NCBI GenBank assembly: GCA_004554245.1
Contig: SFND01000013.1
Coordinates: 1 to 64,000, forward strand
Direction of reading: 5' to 3'
Length of the DNA: 64,000 bases
Origin: Oribacterium sp.
Lineage (GTDB): Bacteria; Bacillota_A; Clostridia; Lachnospirales; Lachnospiraceae
A model generated the notes under the pieces. It did not search any database. It had not been told where the DNA came from and saw only the letters and a list, made by a program, of their open reading frames with translations. Of this stretch, positions 7,871 to 15,752 are shown in pieces (the first letter of the stretch is position 1; every line of letters starts with the position of its first letter). Made by a program: the position numbers and the translations under genes.

Positions 7871-8242
7871 TTACTTAAGAGTAACCTTAGCGCCCTCAGC
7901 CTCAAGCTTAGCCTTGAGATCCTCAGCCTCTGCCTTCGGAGCAGCCTCCTTGAGAACCTTAGGTGCAGCCTCAACGGCCTCCTTAGCTTCCTTAAGGCCA
8001 AGACCAGTAGCCTCACGTACAACCTTGATAACCTTGATCTTGTTAGGACCAACATCAGTAAGCTCTACGTCGAACTCAGTCTTCTCCTCAGCTGGAGCTG
8101 CAGCAGCGCCAGCAGCAACAACAACACCTGCAGCAGCAGATACGCCAAACTCTTCCTCAACAGCCTTTACAAGGTCATTAAGCTCTACAACGGAAAGCTC
8201 CTTGATAGCTGCGATAAACTCTTCTGTAGTTAACTTAGCCAT
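7871..8242 (-). CDS. rplL: 50S ribosomal protein L7/L12
   Basis: The 123-residue acidic protein begins MAKLTTEEFIAAIKELSVVELNDLVKAVEEEFGV. It has the Ala/Gly/Val hinge (AAAGVVVAAGAAAAPAE) and the conserved C-terminal domain ('KIKVIKVVREATGLGLKEAKEAVE'). It forms the multimeric stalk that recruits translation factors. The start at 8242 is chosen because GGAGGAAATTAAA sits directly before it; an in-frame extension to 8275 has no such signal. It is the second gene of the rplJ-rplL operon. Confidence 0.97.
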   Translation of the reverse strand: MAKLTTEEFIAAIKELSVVELNDLVKAVEEEFGVSAAAGVVVAAGAAAAPAEEKTEFDVELTDVGPNKIKVIKVVREATGLGLKEAKEAVEAAPKVLKEAAPKAEAEDLKAKLEAEGAKVTLK

Positions 8243-8386
8243 TTTAATTTCCTCCATTTGAAATTTTGTGCTCATGCACAGTTCAAAATAATTCTTTTAT
8301 GTTTTGCAGTCGATACTGCGGTACTCACCACCTGTGAGTTCAGGTTCCTCCACACGCTTACGCGGCTTCGGATGTCCATCTGCTGA

Positions 8387-8884
8387 TTAAGCAGCTGGCT
8401 CTGCGTTCTTCTCTGCCACCTGATTGATGACACGTGCGAAGTTCGTGATCGGGCTCTGCAGGGATCCGCAAAGTCTTCCGAGAAGCTCTTCTCTGGAAGG
8501 GATAGCTGCGAGTACCTTGACCTCGTTCTGATCGTAAAGCTTGCCCTCTGCTACAGCTGCCTTAAGCTCAAGCTTCGTAGCCTTCTCAGCAAACTTAGCG
8601 ATGATTCTAGCTGCTGCTGCAGGATCATCCTTAGATACTGCAATAGCGGTAGGACCCTCAAGTACGCCGTCGAGCTGAGCGAAATCTGTACCCTCTGCTG
8701 CTCTCTTGATCAGGGTGTTCTTAAATACCTTGTAAGTAACACCAGCCTCTCTTAACTGCTTACGGAGTTCAGTATCCTGCTCAACCGTAAGTCCGAGATA
8801 ATCAACGGCAGTAACAGCGACAGCGCCATCAAGGAGTGCCTTGATTTCGTCAACGATCGGCTGCTTTAATTCAACCTTTGCCAT
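8387..8884 (-). CDS. rplJ: 50S ribosomal protein L10
   Basis: The 165-residue protein starts MAKVELKQPIVDEIKALL, with the L10 core 'YLGLTVEQDTELRKQLREAGVTYKVFKNTLIKRA'. It anchors L7/L12 dimers on the ribosome and represses its own mRNA through the leader. AAGGAGGAAGAACCG before 8884 fixes the start; a longer in-frame reading to 8950 would run into the leader terminator and is rejected. A 144-base gap with a small hairpin separates it from rplL. Confidence 0.97.
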   Translation of the reverse strand: MAKVELKQPIVDEIKALLDGAVAVTAVDYLGLTVEQDTELRKQLREAGVTYKVFKNTLIKRAAEGTDFAQLDGVLEGPTAIAVSKDDPAAAARIIAKFAEKATKLELKAAVAEGKLYDQNEVKVLAAIPSREELLGRLCGSLQSPITNFARVINQVAEKNAEPAA

Positions 8885-8937
8885 TTTCGGTTCTTCCTCC
8901 TTATAAGATTTTTTCGTATAAACCTTTACAAAAGGAA

Positions 8938-9057
8938 AACCCCATGCCAAAAGACACGGGGTTGAACAAACTAAAATCGTTTGTATCTTTCCTCGGCAGG
9001 CGTTCTGACTTACGGTGCGGACGCACCACCTGCTGTCTTCGGGTTAATACGCAGTGT
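8938..9057 (-). promoter_or_regulatory. L10 leader (rplJ-rplL autoregulatory RNA)
   Basis: On the minus strand the leader contains AGACAGCAGGTGG...GTAAGTCAGA and CCTGCCGAGG, the conserved kink-turn core of the bacterial L10 leader. It is followed by a terminator-like stem (AACCCCGTG / CATGGGGTT, 8938-8963) with TTTTCC after it. L10 or L10-(L12)4 binding should favour attenuation. Position and core sequences match the known family. Confidence 0.85.
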
Positions 9058-9086
9058 ATATTAACATCGGCTCACGCCGCTGTCAA
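9058..9086 (-). promoter_or_regulatory. Promoter of rplJ-rplL
   Basis: The minus strand has TTGACA, a 17-base spacer and TAATAT, between the rplA stop and the L10 leader. This gives rplJ-rplL its own start, separate from the rpmG-rplA unit. Confidence 0.75.
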
Positions 9087-9104
9087 TACCCTATTTTGTC
9101 AAGA

Positions 9105-9797
9105 TTAAGCACCGAACTGAACGGTATCCATCTTAACGCCAGGACCCATGGTAGAAGTCAGTGTAGCGGACTTCAGGTAGGTTCCCTTTAATGTAGCTGG
9201 TCTAGCCTTTACAATTGCGCTCATGATCGCATCAAGGTTCTCCTTGAGCTGCTCAGTTGTGAAGGAAGCCTTACCGATTGCTACGTGGAAGATGTTTGCC
9301 TTGTCAAGACGATACTCGACCTTACCAGCCTTAGTATCAGCGATTGCCTTGGTAACATCCATGGTAACAGTACCGGTCTTCGGGTTCGGCATTAAGCCCT
9401 TCGGTCCAAGTACACGACCGAGACGACCAACAACACCCATCATATCCGGAGTAGCGATGATTACATCGTAATCAAACCAGCCATCCTGGATCTTCGGAAT
9501 AAGCTCCTCAGCTCCTACGAAATCTGCACCAGCTGCCTGAGCCTCATCGGCCTTAGCGCCCTTTGCAAATACGAGGATTCTTACCTTCTTACCTGTGCCG
9601 GCTGGAAGGACGACAGAACCACGAACCTGCTGGTCTGCGTGACGTGAGTCACAACCAGTTCTGATATGGAGCTCGATGGTCTCGTCGAATTTTGCTGTTG
9701 CATTCTTCTTTACAAGCTCAAGTGCGTCAACCTCGGTGAACTTTACCGTTCTGTCAAAGCCCTGAGCGGCTGCTGTATATCTCTTACCTGTCTTCAT
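9105..9797 (-). CDS. rplA: 50S ribosomal protein L1
   Basis: The 230-residue protein carries the L1 signatures 'GTGKKVRILVFAKG', 'GWFDYDVIIATPDMMGVVG' and 'GRVLGPKGLMPNPKTGTVT'. It forms the L1 stalk that handles deacylated tRNA and represses the L11-L1 mRNA. It follows rplK by 18 bases, in the standard order. Full length. Confidence 0.97.
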   Translation of the reverse strand: MKTGKRYTAAAQGFDRTVKFTEVDALELVKKNATAKFDETIELHIRTGCDSRHADQQVRGSVVLPAGTGKKVRILVFAKGAKADEAQAAGADFVGAEELIPKIQDGWFDYDVIIATPDMMGVVGRLGRVLGPKGLMPNPKTGTVTMDVTKAIADTKAGKVEYRLDKANIFHVAIGKASFTTEQLKENLDAIMSAIVKARPATLKGTYLKSATLTSTMGPGVKMDTVQFGA

Positions 9798-9815
9798 AAT
9801 CAGTTGACCTCCCTA

Positions 9816-10241
9816 TTACTTCTCTACTTCAACGCCCATGGATCTGCAGGTACCTGCGATCATAGACATAGCAGCCTCAAGTGATGCAGCGTTAAGATCT
9901 TTCATCTTAGTCTCTGCGATCTTCTGGAGATCAGCCTTGCTGATGGTAGCAACCTTGTTCTTGTTTGGCTCACCGGAAGCCTTCTGCAGCTTGCATGCCT
10001 TCTTGATCAGAACTGCTGCTGGAGGAGTCTTCGTGATGAAGCTGAAGCTTCTATCTGCATAAACAGTGATCACTACAGGGATGATAACATCACCCTCGTT
10101 TGCTGTTCTTGCATTGAATTCCTTAGTGAATGCAACGATATTAACACCATGCTGGCCGAGAGCCGGACCTACTGGTGGAGCTGGAGTTGCTTTACCAGCT
10201 GGAATCTGTAACTTGATGTATCCTTCTACTTTCTTTGCCAT
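9816..10241 (-). CDS. rplK: 50S ribosomal protein L11
   Basis: The 141-residue protein starts MAKKVEGYIKLQIPAGKATPAPPVGPALGQ. The Pro-rich hinge and the C-terminal RNA-binding domain (KTPPAAVLIKKA...) are intact. It contacts the GTPase centre of 23S rRNA. The start at 10241 is preceded by AAGGAGGTGCCTCAT; an upstream GTG at 10250 sits too close to the RBS and is not used. Confidence 0.97.
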   Translation of the reverse strand: MAKKVEGYIKLQIPAGKATPAPPVGPALGQHGVNIVAFTKEFNARTANEGDVIIPVVITVYADRSFSFITKTPPAAVLIKKACKLQKASGEPNKNKVATISKADLQKIAETKMKDLNAASLEAAMSMIAGTCRSMGVEVEK

Positions 10242-10306
10242 ATGAGGCACCTCCTTGTGGTAATTGCGGGGTAATCAGCAGATCTGATTAACCCTCCCAT
10301 ACTTCG

Positions 10307-10837
10307 TTATCTGAGTTTCTGAATCTCTCCGTAGGATAACTCTACCGGAGTTTCTCTGCCAAACATCTCAACCGAGATGGTAACAGTCTTCTTCTGATCA
10401 TTGATCTCACTGATGACACCCACCGTATCCTTCCATGCACCGGAAGTAACATTTACGGTATCGCCGATCGCGAAATCTACAAGGACCTCCTGGGCTCTGT
10501 AGCCAAGTGCCTTGATCTCCTCTTCGGAAAGAGGTGTCGGCTCTGATCCTGGGCCGACGAATCCGGTTACGCCACGTGTATTACGCACTACGTACCAGGT
10601 TTCCTGATTCATTATCATGTTTACGAGAACATAGCCAGGGAACATCTTCTTATCAGACTTCTTCTCGACGCCGTTCTTCATCTCGATGACCGGCTGCATC
10701 GGTACGCTGACTTCGAAGATCAGATCCTGAAGACCACGGTTTTCGATCGTCTTTTCCAGATCCATCTTAACCTTGTTCTCATAGCCTGAGTAGGTATGTG
10801 CTACATACCAGCGAGCTGCAGGATTAATTTCTGACAT
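10307..10837 (-). CDS. nusG: Transcription termination/antitermination protein NusG
   Basis: The 176-residue protein has the NGN domain ('ARWYVAHTYSGYENKVKMDLEKTIENRG', 'MFPGYVLVNMIMNQETWYVVRNTRGVTGFVG') and a C-terminal KOW domain ('FAIGDTVNVTSGAWKDTVGVISEI'). It binds RNA polymerase and couples it to ribosome or Rho. It lies between secE and rplK as in most bacteria. Confidence 0.97.
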   Translation of the reverse strand: MSEINPAARWYVAHTYSGYENKVKMDLEKTIENRGLQDLIFEVSVPMQPVIEMKNGVEKKSDKKMFPGYVLVNMIMNQETWYVVRNTRGVTGFVGPGSEPTPLSEEEIKALGYRAQEVLVDFAIGDTVNVTSGAWKDTVGVISEINDQKKTVTISVEMFGRETPVELSYGEIQKLR

Positions 10838-10846
10838 AGTTTCCCC

Positions 10847-11044
10847 TTATCTGATGATAAAACCAAGTCCCGTCTTCATAATAAGATCAAGAACAGCAAT
10901 AAGCGCTCCGACCAGGAGACTGACAACGATGGTTGCGGTGGTCTCCTTGATGATGTCCTGTCTCGTCGGGAAAATAATTTTGTTATATTCCGTCTTAAGA
11001 CCCTTGAAGAAGTCCTGTAAACCGGAATTCTTCTTTTCGCTCAT
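10847..11044 (-). CDS. secE: Preprotein translocase subunit SecE
   Basis: This 65-residue short-form SecE has an amphipathic N-terminal helix ('LQDFFKGLKTEYNKIIFPTRQDIIKET') followed by one membrane segment ('TATIVVSLLVGALIAVLDLIM'). It clamps SecY in the translocon. Its ATG overlaps the rpmG stop by one base, implying translational coupling. Confidence 0.95.
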   Translation of the reverse strand: MSEKKNSGLQDFFKGLKTEYNKIIFPTRQDIIKETTATIVVSLLVGALIAVLDLIMKTGLGFIIR

Positions 11045-11193
11045 TACTTCGTCTCCTTATGAAGCGTGTGCTTCTTACAGAATCTGCAGTACTTACGAAC
11101 TTCCATTCTCTCAGGATGATTCTTCTTCTCCTTCGTCGTGAAATAGTTTCTCTGCTTACACTCTGTACATGCTAATATAATCTTTGTACGCAC
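11044..11193 (-). CDS. rpmG: 50S ribosomal protein L33
   Basis: This 49-residue gene starts with GTG. It reads VRTKIILACTECKQRNYF..., with two CxxC pairs (CTEC and CRFC), so it is the zinc-binding form of L33. GGAGGTGAAGAGCC lies before the GTG. It is the first gene of rpmG-secE-nusG-rplK-rplA, with a strong promoter about 90 bases upstream. Confidence 0.95.
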   Translation of the reverse strand: MRTKIILACTECKQRNYFTTKEKKNHPERMEVRKYCRFCKKHTLHKETK

Positions 11194-11251
11194 GGCTCTT
11201 CACCTCCAATGATTCTTAACTTCGCATGACTACGAAATTAGTGCATAAAAA

Positions 11252-11266
11252 ATAGGGCCTAGCCCT
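11252..11266 (-). promoter_or_regulatory. Short palindrome with T-run in the rpmG leader
   Basis: On the minus strand AGGGCTAGGCCCT is followed by ATTTTTT, about 60 bases before the rpmG start. It resembles a weak terminator or attenuator in the leader. Function is inferred only from its form. Confidence 0.4.
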
Positions 11267-11279
11267 TGATTACGGGGCA

Positions 11280-11308
11280 ACTATACCATGAAGCACCCTA
11301 TGCGTCAA
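11280..11308 (-). promoter_or_regulatory. Promoter of rpmG-secE-nusG-rplK-rplA
   Basis: TTGACG, a 17-base spacer and TATAGT on the minus strand, with no gene between it and rpmG: a near-consensus vegetative promoter. Confidence 0.8.
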
Positions 11309-11504
11309 GCGTTTGCCGCCGGGCGTCTATTATTTATTTTTTCAAGAGTTTGATAGAAGTTCTATTGCATAGATTTAGAGAGCCGTATATACTTGAATCA
11401 CAGGTATCTTACTATGTTATGTCCACCATCCTTCGGCCAATGTTTCCGGCGCGGCATCATCGCCCGCCTGAGCACCGAAGGCAATACTACGTCAGGAGGC
11501 CACC

Positions 11505-12416
11505 ATGGATCTACGTCGTATCGAAAATATCATCCGTATCGCGGAGGAAAAGAATATCACCCGCGCAGCTGACAAGCTCTTCATCTCCCAGCCTGCGCTG
11601 AATCTGCAGCTGCTGAATCTCGAGAAGGAGCTCGGCACCAAACTCTTCTATCGTCGTGGTAACGAGTGGGCCATCACCGAGGCCGGCCGGATCTATGTCG
11701 ATACCGCCCGGAAGATGATCGCCATGAAGAAGGACTGCTACTCCCGCATCTCCGATATCGCGAAGCTGCACAACGAGGAGATCGCGGTCGGTGCCGCCGG
11801 CGTCGAGGCTGACTACATGATGACCTCTTTATATAAGAAGTTTCACCGTCAGCACCCGACCGTCAAGCTGCAGCTCAACCTCATGAAGGGGCTGAAGGCA
11901 CAGGAGCTCGTCAAAAACGGTACGATCGACCTCGGTATCATCCTCATGGGCGACAAGCAGAACTACCGCCTGCACTACGAGTTCCTCGCCGATGTCGAAA
12001 TCATGCTCGCCGTCGCGAGCTCGAACCCACTGGCTTCGGAAACCATCACCGACGAGAGTGGCGATGAGGTCATCGACATCCGTCGCTTCCGTGATGTCCC
12101 GTTCTGCCTCGGCGCGAAGGACTCCACCGAGCGTATGGTCTCCGAGCAGGTCTTCGAGGAGGCCGGCTTCGAGCCAGACACCTACATGGATGCCGAGGGC
12201 ATCAACTACCAGCTCGCCCTGGTCGCCGCCGACGAGTGTGCCGCGCTGATCAGCGCCTCACATCACACCACCATCCCGAAGGGCGTGAAGCTCATCCACC
12301 TCAGTACGCACCCGATGATGCACGCCGTCGCCGTCTACCGGAAGGACCGCTACACCTCGGAGCCGATGCTCGATCTGATCGAGCTGGCCCGCGACTACTG
12401 GACCCGCGTGAAGTGA
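11505..12416 (+). CDS. LysR-family transcriptional regulator
   Basis: The 303-residue protein begins MDLRRIENIIRIAEEKNITRAADKLFISQPALNLQL, the LysR winged-helix DNA-binding domain, followed by a periplasmic-binding-like effector domain ('VAVGAAGVEADYMMTSLYKKFHRQHPTVKLQL'). CAGGAGGCCACC precedes the start. It is divergent from the rpmG ribosomal operon and abuts the convergent comF gene with no intergenic base. The target and effector are not evident; LysR regulators often act on a divergent gene, but the ribosomal operon is an unlikely target. Confidence 0.93.
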   Translation: MDLRRIENIIRIAEEKNITRAADKLFISQPALNLQLLNLEKELGTKLFYRRGNEWAITEAGRIYVDTARKMIAMKKDCYSRISDIAKLHNEEIAVGAAGVEADYMMTSLYKKFHRQHPTVKLQLNLMKGLKAQELVKNGTIDLGIILMGDKQNYRLHYEFLADVEIMLAVASSNPLASETITDESGDEVIDIRRFRDVPFCLGAKDSTERMVSEQVFEEAGFEPDTYMDAEGINYQLALVAADECAALISASHHTTIPKGVKLIHLSTHPMMHAVAVYRKDRYTSEPMLDLIELARDYWTRVK

Positions 12417-13274
12417 TCAGCGCTCGGAGCGGATCGCGAGCGCGAAGCAGTAGACCTCTTCCACTCCGGCCGCGAGCAGCGTCCGTGTACAGGATTCCAT
12501 GGTGGCGCCGGTCGTGAAGATATCGTCGACCAGCAGCACCCGCCGGAGATCCTGCGGGATCGGCCCCGCGTAAAAGGCCGACATTAGATTTTTCAAACGT
12601 TCCGCCGCATTGAGCTCCTTCGATGCGGCGGTTTTTTTACGCCGGTAGAGTGCCGCTTCGTAAACCGGGAGGCCGAGCTCTGCGCCCATGACCTCGGCGA
12701 GCACGGTCGCCTGGTTGTAGCCACGCTTCCGCTTTCGGCTCGGGTGGACGGGCACCGGTACGATGGCGTCGATCTGCATGCGGCGAAGCTCCTCGCCTCG
12801 ACGGCGTACGGCCTCCCGCCCGTAATAGTCGAGGAACTCGCGGGCACCGGTATACTTGATGCGGCTGATGGAGCGCGCCGCGACGTCGTCATAGCCGACG
12901 AGGGCGATGCTTCTCTTAAATAAGAAGCGATGGCGCTTACAGCTCTCGCAGAGCTCCTCGTCGTCGGCGAGGATTTCACGGCCGCAGATCTGGCAGGTCG
13001 GCTCTGTCAGGAAGTGAAGCTTGCGTTCACAGTCCGGACAGATCAGCGCGCCGCGCGGCGAGACGATCTCCTCACAGACCGGACAGCGGCGCGGAAAAAG
13101 AACCGACAGGAGCCACTGCTTCGCCGCGGACGTCCTGGTCGATCGAGCTACCGATGTCGTCATCGGCGGATAGGCTGCTGCGGGTGTCGGAGGGATGTCC
13201 GCAGCGTGACTGCGTGCAGCCGGAGACATTGACCTCGGACCCGGGATAGCCGATTCAGAGTGAATTTTCGTCAT
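12417..13274 (-). CDS. comF: ComF-family protein with N-terminal extension
   Basis: The core has four zinc-binding CxxC pairs ('CPVCEEIV', 'CPDCERKL', 'CQICGREI', 'CESCKRH') and a phosphoribosyltransferase-type domain ending 'RRVLLVDDIFTTGATMES', as in ComFC/GntX proteins linked to DNA uptake. AGGAGGTCTCTC precedes ATG at 13274, which overlaps the recD2 stop by 20 bases. About 45 residues before 'AKQWLLSVLFPRRCPVC' have no counterpart in the family. They are Ser/Ala/Pro-rich and coincide with a repeat carrying GGAGACATTGACCT (13222-13235). It is translationally coupled to recD2, a recombination partner. Confidence 0.85.
   Translation of the reverse strand: MTKIHSESAIPGPRSMSPAARSHAADIPPTPAAAYPPMTTSVARSTRTSAAKQWLLSVLFPRRCPVCEEIVSPRGALICPDCERKLHFLTEPTCQICGREILADDEELCESCKRHRFLFKRSIALVGYDDVAARSISRIKYTGAREFLDYYGREAVRRRGEELRRMQIDAIVPVPVHPSRKRKRGYNQATVLAEVMGAELGLPVYEAALYRRKKTAASKELNAAERLKNLMSAFYAGPIPQDLRRVLLVDDIFTTGATMESCTRTLLAAGVEEVYCFALAIRSER
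13150..13258. repeat. Repeat-like insertion inside the 5' end of comF
   Basis: The segment carries several short dyads (CCGATG/CATCGG, GCTGC/GCAGC) and ends with CCGGAGACATTGACCT, shared exactly with the hairpin element near 30624-30637. It encodes the non-conserved N-terminal stretch of ComF. Confidence 0.45.
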
Positions 13275-15597
13275 GAGAGACCTCCTGGAGCCGCTCACCG
13301 AGGGAGGAATAGCGCTTCGCCTCGGACGCGTTGTGAAGCATCTGGTCGAAGATCGGCGGGTTGCCGACGAGGCAGACGCAGGACTTCGCGCGGGTGACGG
13401 CGGTGTAGAGCAGATTCCGGTTCATGAGCATGGATGGGCCCTGGTACATCGGGACGATGACCGCCGGGTACTCGGAGCCCTGGGACTTGTGGATCGTGAT
13501 CGCGTAGGCGAGCTCGAGGCTCTCGCAGTCCTTGAAGGCGTACTCGACGAAGCGGTCGTCGAAGCGAACCGTCAGGTTCTGGGCGAAGCTGTTGATCTCA
13601 GTGATGATGCCGATGTCGCCGTTGAAGACGCCCTCGCCCTTCTCGGTCGGGATGCCGTAGCGGCCACGGATCTCCCAGATGAGGTTGTAGTCGTTTCGGA
13701 TCTGCATGACCTTGTCGCCGACACGGAATAGGGTGCCTCCGATTTCCTTTTCCGTCTTGCGGCTGCTCTTCGGGTTCATCTGCTCCTGAAGGAGCTGGTT
13801 CAGACGCTCGACGCCGAGCGCGCCCTTCCGCTGCGGGGTCATGATCTGGATGTCGAAGGGATCCACGCCGAGGTAGCCTGGGAGCTTGTTCAGCACGAGG
13901 GCGGCGATGGCCGCGAAGATCTGATCCGGCGTCTGGCTCTTGATGAAAAGGAAGTCCTTCGAGCGCTTACTGAGGTCGACCGGCTCGCCTTCGTTGATCT
14001 TATGGGCGTTCACGACGATGTCCGACGCGGCGGCCTGGCGGAAGATGTGGCGGAGCTGGATGGTTCGGATCACGCCGGAGGCGATGATGTCGCGGAGGAC
14101 ATTACCGGCACCGACCGATGGCAGCTGGTTCGCGTCACCGACCATGATGAGGCGGGTGCCGCGGTGGATGGCCTTCAGAAGGGCGTTCATGAGGAAGATG
14201 TCGACCATGGACATCTCATCGATGATGACGACGTCGCACTCGAGTGGGTTGTTTTCATTGCGCTCGAAGTGACCACGCACCTGGTCGCCGTCCTCTCCGT
14301 CCTCGTCCGGGCGGCCCTGGTACTCGAGGAGGCGGTGGATCGTGGAGGCCGGCCAGCCGGTGGCCTCCGACATACGCTTCGCAGCACGGCCGGTCGGGGC
14401 ACCGAGCAGGATGGTCTTTCCTTCGTCCGCGAACATGCGGATGATGGTGTTGATGGTCGTCGTTTTTCCGGTGCCCGGGCCGCCGGTGATGACGAGGAGG
14501 CCGGAGTGGCCGGCGGTGAGCACGGCGTCGCGCTGGAGCGGGTCGAGCTCGATGCCGTGCTTTTCTGTGATCTCATCGATGGTCAGCGCACGCTTCGCGT
14601 CGAGCTCCGCGTTTTCGACCGTGACGTTCAGATCCTTCAGCAGCGTCGCGACCTGGAGCTCTGTGTAGTAGATCGTGGCGCGGTAGACGTGGGTCGCCGG
14701 GTCTGCATGCAGCGCCGGATTCGCGTCGTAGACAGGGGCATCGGCATCGCCCGCATTGGCCGCGCTGTCCAGAAAATCGGAGATGCTGCGCGGACGGCTC
14801 GACTTCACCATGACGCGGCCCTTCATCTGGAGCTCGAGGAGGTACTGGTTCAGGTCCTGGATCGTGATGTTCAGAAGCGACTCAACGGAGGACCAGAGCT
14901 CCGGGAGCGGCAGGTAGCAGTGACCGTTGCCCTCCGCCATGCCGAGCGCGTACTGGATGCCGGACTCGATACGAAAGGCGGAGTCCTCCGCGATGCCGGC
15001 GTTCCGCGCGATCTCGTCGCAGGTCCGGAAGCCGAGGCCCTCGATATCCTCTGCGAGACGGTACGGGTTATCGCGGACGATGTCGTACATCTCGTTGCCG
15101 TAGCGGTTATAGATCTTGCCGGCGAGGTTGATGGAGATGCCGTACTTCTGGAGGAACATGACAGCGTCCTGCATGTCACGCTTCGCGTTCACGGAGGCCG
15201 CAATATCCATCGCCTTCCGCGCGGAGATGCCCTTGATCTCAGCGAGACGCTCCGGCTCCTCCTCGATGATGCGCATGGTATCGTCACCGAACTTCTTCAC
15301 GATCCGGGAGGCCATCGCGGCACCGATACCCTTGATCGCGCCGGAGCCGAGGTAGCGCTCGACGGCTTCCTGAGTCTTCGGCGCGACGACCTGGTACTGG
15401 TCGATGACGAACTGGGTACCATAAATCTGGTGGGTGGCCTCGTGGCCATCCGCCTTGATATTCTCGCCTGCCTCGATGCCCGGTAGCGTACCGACGAGGG
15501 TGTAGGTCTTCCCCTCCATCACGCCCGTCATCACGGTGTAGCCCGTCGCCGGACTCTGGAAAATGATATGATCGATATAGCCCTCAAAATATTCCAC
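13255..15597 (-). CDS. recD2: ATP-dependent DNA helicase RecD2 (RecD/TraA type)
   Basis: It has the RecD2 architecture without RecBC: an N-terminal OB-like region ('YFEGYIDHIIF...GYTVMTG'), helix-hairpin-helix repeats, Walker A GGPGTGKT, DEMSMVD (motif II), 'MVGDANQLPSVGAG' (motif III), and C-terminal 'TIHKSQGSEYPAV' and 'YTAVTRAK'. I prefer the GTG at 15597 (GGGAGA seven bases upstream; family-like start); an ATG at 15684 lacks a ribosome-binding site. A segment of about 35 residues before the helicase core (near DSAANAGDADAP) looks inserted and carries the 9-mer GGCCAATGC. About 780 residues; acts in DNA repair. Confidence 0.93.
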   Translation of the reverse strand: MEYFEGYIDHIIFQSPATGYTVMTGVMEGKTYTLVGTLPGIEAGENIKADGHEATHQIYGTQFVIDQYQVVAPKTQEAVERYLGSGAIKGIGAAMASRIVKKFGDDTMRIIEEEPERLAEIKGISARKAMDIAASVNAKRDMQDAVMFLQKYGISINLAGKIYNRYGNEMYDIVRDNPYRLAEDIEGLGFRTCDEIARNAGIAEDSAFRIESGIQYALGMAEGNGHCYLPLPELWSSVESLLNITIQDLNQYLLELQMKGRVMVKSSRPRSISDFLDSAANAGDADAPVYDANPALHADPATHVYRATIYYTELQVATLLKDLNVTVENAELDAKRALTIDEITEKHGIELDPLQRDAVLTAGHSGLLVITGGPGTGKTTTINTIIRMFADEGKTILLGAPTGRAAKRMSEATGWPASTIHRLLEYQGRPDEDGEDGDQVRGHFERNENNPLECDVVIIDEMSMVDIFLMNALLKAIHRGTRLIMVGDANQLPSVGAGNVLRDIIASGVIRTIQLRHIFRQAAASDIVVNAHKINEGEPVDLSKRSKDFLFIKSQTPDQIFAAIAALVLNKLPGYLGVDPFDIQIMTPQRKGALGVERLNQLLQEQMNPKSSRKTEKEIGGTLFRVGDKVMQIRNDYNLIWEIRGRYGIPTEKGEGVFNGDIGIITEINSFAQNLTVRFDDRFVEYAFKDCESLELAYAITIHKSQGSEYPAVIVPMYQGPSMLMNRNLLYTAVTRAKSCVCLVGNPPIFDQMLHNASEAKRYSSLGERLQEVSHDENSL

Positions 15598-15710
15598 GGT
15601 GTGTTCTCCCGAAAATGTAAACGTGTCGTGCCTGCTGAAGCCCTCACCGCCCGCCACCGCAGTTCCGTCGACTGCATTGGCCATACGAACGGTCGTCGGC
15701 TGAAGTCAAT

Positions 15711-15738
15711 AAAAGGGCAGCCTGAATAAGGCTACCCC
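15711..15738 (-). terminator. Terminator after the mreB-like gene
   Basis: GGGTAGCC / GGCTGCCC stem followed by TTTTATT on the minus strand, just past the mreB-like stop. Confidence 0.8.
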
Positions 15739-15752
15739 TGATGAATAAGATG

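Noticed and set aside
14002..15486. 494-residue open frame opposite recD2
   Set aside because: Shadow of the RecD2 frame; no ribosome-binding site or domain. The same applies to other long antisense frames, for example those opposite pgm, aroC, ugpB and yjjI.
15598..15684. 29-codon N-terminal extension of recD2 from ATG 15684
   Set aside because: No RBS before 15684, whereas the GTG at 15597 has GGGAGA at proper distance and a family-like start. Not fully excluded.
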